Below are positions 58,885-64,000 of a DNA stretch of 64,000 nt, one piece after another; the stretch's first letter is position 1, and each line of letters opens with the position of its first letter. The notes beneath the pieces are model-generated. The model made no database searches, was not told the DNA's origin, and was given only the letters and a program-made list of their open reading frames with translations. The position numbers and the translations under genes are program-made. The DNA comes from Nocardia goodfellowii (GTDB lineage Bacteria; Actinomycetota; Actinomycetes; Mycobacteriales; Mycobacteriaceae), in assembly GCF_017875645.1 (NCBI RefSeq), contig NZ_JAGGMR010000001.1, positions 1,612,001 through 1,676,000 of the forward strand, given 5' to 3'.

Positions 58885-60044
58885 TACGAACCTGCCCATC
58901 CTGCACGTGGATCGAAACCGCTGGCCTTCTCCGCCTCCTGATAGCGCTCCAGCGCCTGTTTGGCTTCGTCGTCCAGCTTCTGCGGTACTGCGACCTTGAC
59001 GGTGACCAGCAGGTCACCGGCGCCGCCGCCGCGCTTGGGCACACCACGGCCCCGCACCCGCAGGATGCGTCCGTCCGCGGTACCCGGCGGTACCTTCACG
59101 CCGACGCGACCCTCCAGCGTAGGCACGGAAACCGTTGTGCCCAGCACCAATTCACTGTAACTGACCGGCAGCACCAAGGTCAGGTCGTCGCCGTTGCGGC
59201 CGAAGACCTTGTCCTGGCTGACGTGCACCGTGACGAACAGGTCGCCCGAGGGCGCGCCACGCAGGCCGGCCTCGCCCTGCCCGGCCAGCCGAATCCGCTG
59301 CCCGTCACTGACGCCCGGTGGAATCCGGACCGTGATGGTGCGGGTGCGGTTCTGGATGCCGCTGCCATGGCAGTCGACGCACGGGTCGTCGATGATCGAA
59401 CCGGAACCCCGGCAGTCGTCACACGGCTCACTGAACCCGAACGCGCCCTGGTTGCGGCTGATCACGCCGGTCCCGTTGCAGTGCGGGCAGACCCGGGGAC
59501 TGGTCCCCGGTTTCGCGCCGCTGCCGTGGCAGGTGGTGCACGGCGACGGACTGGTCATGCGCAGCGGCACGGTGACGCCCTGGGCCGCCTCGCGGAAACC
59601 GAGGGTCGTCTCGGTCTCCACATCGGACCCGCGGCGCGGTCGGCTAGCGGTCCGGGCGCTACCCCGGTTGAACAGGCCGCCGAACAGGTCCCCGAGGCCG
59701 CCGTCGGCGGCGCCACCGGCGCCACCGAAGATGTCCCCGATATTGAAGTCCTGCGAAAAGCCGCCCGTGGCACCGGGATTGAAGCCGCCACGACCGTAGC
59801 CGCCGCCCGCGAACAGCCTGCGGGTGTCGTCGTATTCCTTGCGCTTGGCCGGATCCGACAGCACGGCGTGCGCCTCGCTGACGGACTTGAAACGCTCCTC
59901 GGCTTTGGTATCACCGGGGTTGGCGTCCGGGTGCAGGTCACGAGCCAGTTTGCGGTATGCCTTCTTGATCTCGTCCTGCGTGGCGTTGGAGGAGACGCCC
60001 AGCTCCTTGTAGAAGTCCTTCTCGATCCACTCCCGTTGACTCAC
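58884..60044 (-). CDS. dnaJ: Chaperone DnaJ
   Basis: The 386-residue type I J-protein has the J-domain ([20 protein letters not shown], with HPD in [12 protein letters not shown]), a Gly/Phe-rich region, four zinc-finger CxxCxGxG repeats ([32 protein letters not shown]) and the C-terminal substrate domain. It delivers substrates to DnaK and stimulates its ATPase. It starts at GTG 60044, 99 bp after grpE, and corresponds to mycobacterial DnaJ1. Confidence 0.96.
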   Translation of the reverse strand: MSQREWIEKDFYKELGVSSNATQDEIKKAYRKLARDLHPDANPGDTKAEERFKSVSEAHAVLSDPAKRKEYDDTRRLFAGGGYGRGGFNPGATGGFSQDFNIGDIFGGAGGAADGGLGDLFGGLFNRGSARTASRPRRGSDVETETTLGFREAAQGVTVPLRMTSPSPCTTCHGSGAKPGTSPRVCPHCNGTGVISRNQGAFGFSEPCDDCRGSGSIIDDPCVDCHGSGIQNRTRTITVRIPPGVSDGQRIRLAGQGEAGLRGAPSGDLFVTVHVSQDKVFGRNGDDLTLVLPVSYSELVLGTTVSVPTLEGRVGVKVPPGTADGRILRVRGRGVPKRGGGAGDLLVTVKVAVPQKLDDEAKQALERYQEAEKASGFDPRAGWAGS

Positions 60045-60143
60045 CGCGCGTCTCCTCCTCTCCTCGCTTCGCGGGCCGCACTACGCCCTACCCGGCTACG
60101 CTGCGCTACCGCCTCCGGGCGCTGAGCTCGCCCCGCGGTCGCA

Positions 60144-60835
60144 CTAGTCGTTGTTCGCTTCGGCATCAACATCCGATGCCTCTGTCTCTTCGATCGCCGG
60201 CTCGTCGGCCGACGCCACCGGATCGGTTACCCCGACGAGCGCGTGCCGAAGCACCCGGTCGCCGAAGCGGTAACCCTTACGCATGACCAGCCCGATCACC
60301 GGCTCGTGGCCGGAACCCTCGTGCTGCACGGCCTCGTGCAGGGTCGGGTCGAAGGGCTCGCCCTCCGCGCCGAACTCCTCGAGACCCTGCTTCCGCAGTG
60401 CGCCGGCGAGCTTGTCGGCGACCGCCTTGAGCGGGCCCTCCAAGTCACCATGCGCGCGGGCCCGGTCCAGATCGTCGAGCACGCCGAGCAGTTCAGTGAC
60501 CACGGACGCCTTGGCGCCGTCGATCGCGGTCTTGCGGTCGCGGTCGACGCGGCGCCGGTAGTTGGCGTACTCCGCGGTCAGGCGCTGCAGGTCGGCGGTG
60601 CGCTCGGCGAGCTCCACGCTGGTCGCGTCGGCCGGCTCCGGCGCGGCTTCGTGCGCCTCGCCGCCACCGTCCGATGGCGTGCCGCCGGTGGAGTCGGCGC
60701 CGCCGTTCGCCTCGGCGCCGTTCCCGGCCACCGCGTCTGCCGCGGCGGCCGGTTCCCGGACCTCACCCGTTTCGGGATCGATCTTGCGCTTGTCCACGAA
60801 GGTGACCGGCTCTTCCGGATTGGAGTTGGACTGGG

Positions 60836-60839
<4 letters not shown>
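60144..60839 (-). CDS. grpE: Nucleotide-exchange factor GrpE
   Basis: The 231-residue protein has an acidic, low-complexity N-terminus, the long coiled coil ([20 protein letters not shown]), and the beta-rich head ([40 protein letters not shown]). GrpE releases ADP from DnaK. The GTG at 60839 overlaps the dnaK stop by four bases (GTGA). Confidence 0.95.
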
Positions 60840-62683
<1,844 letters not shown>

Positions 62684-63026
62684 GGTGGTTCCTCCTAGTT
62701 GACGTATTACTTGTGGGTGCCGGGCGCACATGCTGCGGCTCCAAGCACCGATTCGCGGAGCACGATCCCAGCAACGCTGAGCGTGGTCGGCTCAATCCTG
62801 CCCTCGGCTCGGCCGGGAGTCAACTCAAACTTGAGTCGGACACGCTCAACATCTAGTTCTGCTCAACCGGCTACCTGCGCGATCTATTCCCAGACCTTGT
62901 CGGGCGCCATCAGCCATTCTCGTCACGCGACCGGCACCCGGCCACCCTGTGGCCGGTTCGTAATGAAAGAGACCGAAGGGTCCCACCCGCCGGCCCGCAC
63001 GGAATCGCTACCGCGATGGTGTCTCC
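62684..63026. other. dnaK promoter region
   Basis: 343 bp without a gene. It holds the HAIR site, further TTGAG half-sites, and a GTGGCCGG/CCGGCCAC hairpin (62938-62956) that may terminate the upstream reductase transcript. Confidence 0.5.
62830..62850. promoter_or_regulatory. HAIR operator for HspR
   Basis: CTTGAGT-N7-GCTCAAC at 62830-62850 matches the HAIR consensus CTTGAGT-N7-ACTCAAG at 12 of 14 positions. ACTCAA just before it (62824-62829) and GCTCAA (62861-62866) add half-sites. HspR encoded at the operon's end should bind here. Confidence 0.85.
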
Positions 63027-63797
63027 TTACTGGAGACCTTCGAACTGGATGCGTTCCGGCGGGGTGCCGGTCTCCAGCAACCGGTTCACCGTGGCGTGCA
63101 CCATCGCGGGCGAACCGCAGACCAGCACCTGATGGTTCGCGAAGGCACCGTGTGTGCCGACCACCTCGGCCAGCGTGCCCTGCAACAGGTCTTCCGGAGC
63201 GAAGCCGATATCGACCCGCGAGTGCTCGTACCAGTCGTCGGTCCAGCCCGGGTCCCGCAGGCTCTCGACGACGGGAACGACTGTCAGCCAGGGCAATTCC
63301 TCGGCCAGCAGCGTCAGCATGTCGGAGGCGTAGAGGTCGCGGGGGCTGTGCCCGCCGAAGAACAGATAGGTGGGGGGCGGCTCCGGATGCCGGGCCAGCT
63401 CCAAGATCTGCGAGCGCATCGGGGCCAGCCCGGTGCCGCCCGCGATCATGACGATCTCGTCGCCCTCCGGGTCTACCTGGAACATGCCCGCGGGCGCGGT
63501 GATGCGCCACTCGTCGCCCGCCCGCGTCTCGGTGACCAGGGTGCTGCTCAGCCAGCCGCCCGGCACGGTGCGCACATGGAATTCCAGCTTGCCGTCCAGC
63601 GACGGCGGCAGCGCGGGCGACAACCGGCGGCGTACCTCCGGATGCTGCGGCACCCGCACCTCCACCGACTGCCCCGCGGTGAACGGCACGAACTCGCCGA
63701 TCAGGCGGATCACCGCCAGGTCGTGGCGCAGCCGATGGTGACCCACGACCGTGGCCTTCCATTCCGGGGGCGCGATGAGGCTGGGATCGATCTCCAC
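63027..63797 (-). CDS. FAD/NAD-binding oxidoreductase, flavohaemoglobin-reductase type without globin
   Basis: The 256-residue protein is a ferredoxin-reductase-type flavoenzyme like the C-terminal half of flavohaemoglobins: EVRRRLSPALPPSLDG (FAD), GGWLSSTLVTETRAGDEW, IVMIAGGTGLAPMRSQI (NAD pyrophosphate) and LVCGSPAMVHATVNRL. No globin or iron-sulfur domain is attached. It starts at GTG or TTG (63797 or 63800) shortly after the stop of the upstream reductase-like gene, so the two may be subunits of one system. The stop codon lies in a GTCTCC/GGAGAC hairpin. Confidence 0.82.
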   Translation of the reverse strand: MEIDPSLIAPPEWKATVVGHHRLRHDLAVIRLIGEFVPFTAGQSVEVRVPQHPEVRRRLSPALPPSLDGKLEFHVRTVPGGWLSSTLVTETRAGDEWRITAPAGMFQVDPEGDEIVMIAGGTGLAPMRSQILELARHPEPPPTYLFFGGHSPRDLYASDMLTLLAEELPWLTVVPVVESLRDPGWTDDWYEHSRVDIGFAPEDLLQGTLAEVVGTHGAFANHQVLVCGSPAMVHATVNRLLETGTPPERIQFEGLQ

Positions 63798-63811
63798 CAA
63801 GAGTGTCTCGC

Positions 63812-64000
63812 TTACACAGGATCGGAGCTGATGATGTGCTCCGGGGTGCCGACAGAAATAAGGGCCCGACGGGTGTCGGCGATCATCCGCGCCGACCCGG
63901 CGATCTGGATCTGCCGGTCCGCCCACGCGCCGAAGCTGGCGACCACCGCGCCGAGATTGCCGGTCAGGCGGCGATGCATGCCGTAGGGCTCCTCGGCGGG
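63812..64000 (-). CDS. C-terminal end of a globin-reductase-like protein (partial)
   Basis: Only the last 62 residues lie in the window. They read LTGNLGAVVASFGAWADRQI and IQIAGSARMIADTRRALI, matching residues near the C-terminus of the flavohaemoglobin at 56769-57938 (GKVVASFGPWADRDVQIAG). Stop TAA is at 63812-63814, 14 bp before the next reductase. Whether a globin domain is present upstream cannot be seen. Confidence 0.75.
   Translation of the reverse strand, partial: PAEEPYGMHRRLTGNLGAVVASFGAWADRQIQIAGSARMIADTRRALISVGTPEHIISSDPV

Overview
The window is high-GC actinomycete DNA, and its gene content points to a mycolic-acid-containing member of the Mycobacteriales, most likely Nocardia. 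Supporting signs are homologues of mycobacterial FadE5, EtfD, IniR, UdgA, EphD and a Rv0385-type flavohaemoglobin; a dnaK-grpE-dnaJ-hspR operon with an HspR (HAIR) operator; and a 6C-type small RNA, which is known only from actinomycetes. Several genes (dcd, udgA, an aspC-like aminotransferase, etfD, iniR, dnaK-hspR) recur in the same broad order as in the Mycobacterium tuberculosis Rv0321-Rv0353 region, but are spread out and separated by inserted material. The genus call is inference, because no rRNA or other definitive marker is present.

Layout. 1-4.6 kb: the start of an EphD-like hydrolase/dehydrogenase fusion, a short-form 6-phosphogluconate dehydrogenase and a VanW membrane protein. 4.7-6.5 kb: a small accessory patch with an ImmA-like protein that has lost its HExxH glutamate, a divergent small gene and an XRE regulator. 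6.8-20.7 kb: a secreted peptide with a tandem repeat, two secreted DUF4185 paralogues, fadE5, several hydrolases, an acyl-CoA cluster (two crotonases, a thiolase-like protein, a TetR regulator) around a perfect palindrome, and a MazEF-like toxin-antitoxin pair. 20.8-28.5 kb: a phage-lysin-like amidase abutting a 6.8-kb island bounded by a 59-bp direct repeat of the 3' half of tRNA-Gly(TCC). The island carries a leftward operon of unrecognised genes, a divergent XRE/TPR regulator and a CutA homologue, but no visible integrase. 28.6-44 kb: dcd, an AraC regulator with a 57-bp triplicate repeat, an XRE regulator facing a partner gene across a 24-bp palindrome, an aminotransferase, the 6C RNA, a YibE/F membrane protein, a membrane-anchored Hsp70-like protein, udgA, a decayed nucleotidyltransferase toxin with its HTH partner, and a two-subunit acyl-CoA dehydrogenase. 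44-58 kb: etfD with a long repetitive tail, secreted proteins, two tandem chymotrypsin-fold proteases, a second Hsp70-derived membrane protein with an IniR-like regulator, and a type II flavohaemoglobin. 58.4-64 kb: the DnaK chaperone operon, then another reductase and the end of a globin-reductase-like gene.

How the parts connect. The most informative link is regulatory. fadE5 (acyl-CoA dehydrogenase) and etfD (the membrane oxidoreductase that takes electrons from acyl-CoA dehydrogenases via ETF), 37 kb apart, both have TTAC-N6-GTAA inverted repeats 85-125 bp upstream of their start codons. This suggests one regulator sets both the supply and the disposal of beta-oxidation electrons. The chaperone operon is autoregulated by HspR in the classical way. 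Mobile-element footprints concentrate at 4.7-6.5 kb and 20.8-28.5 kb. Other local regulators sit beside good palindromes, giving several testable autoregulatory circuits.
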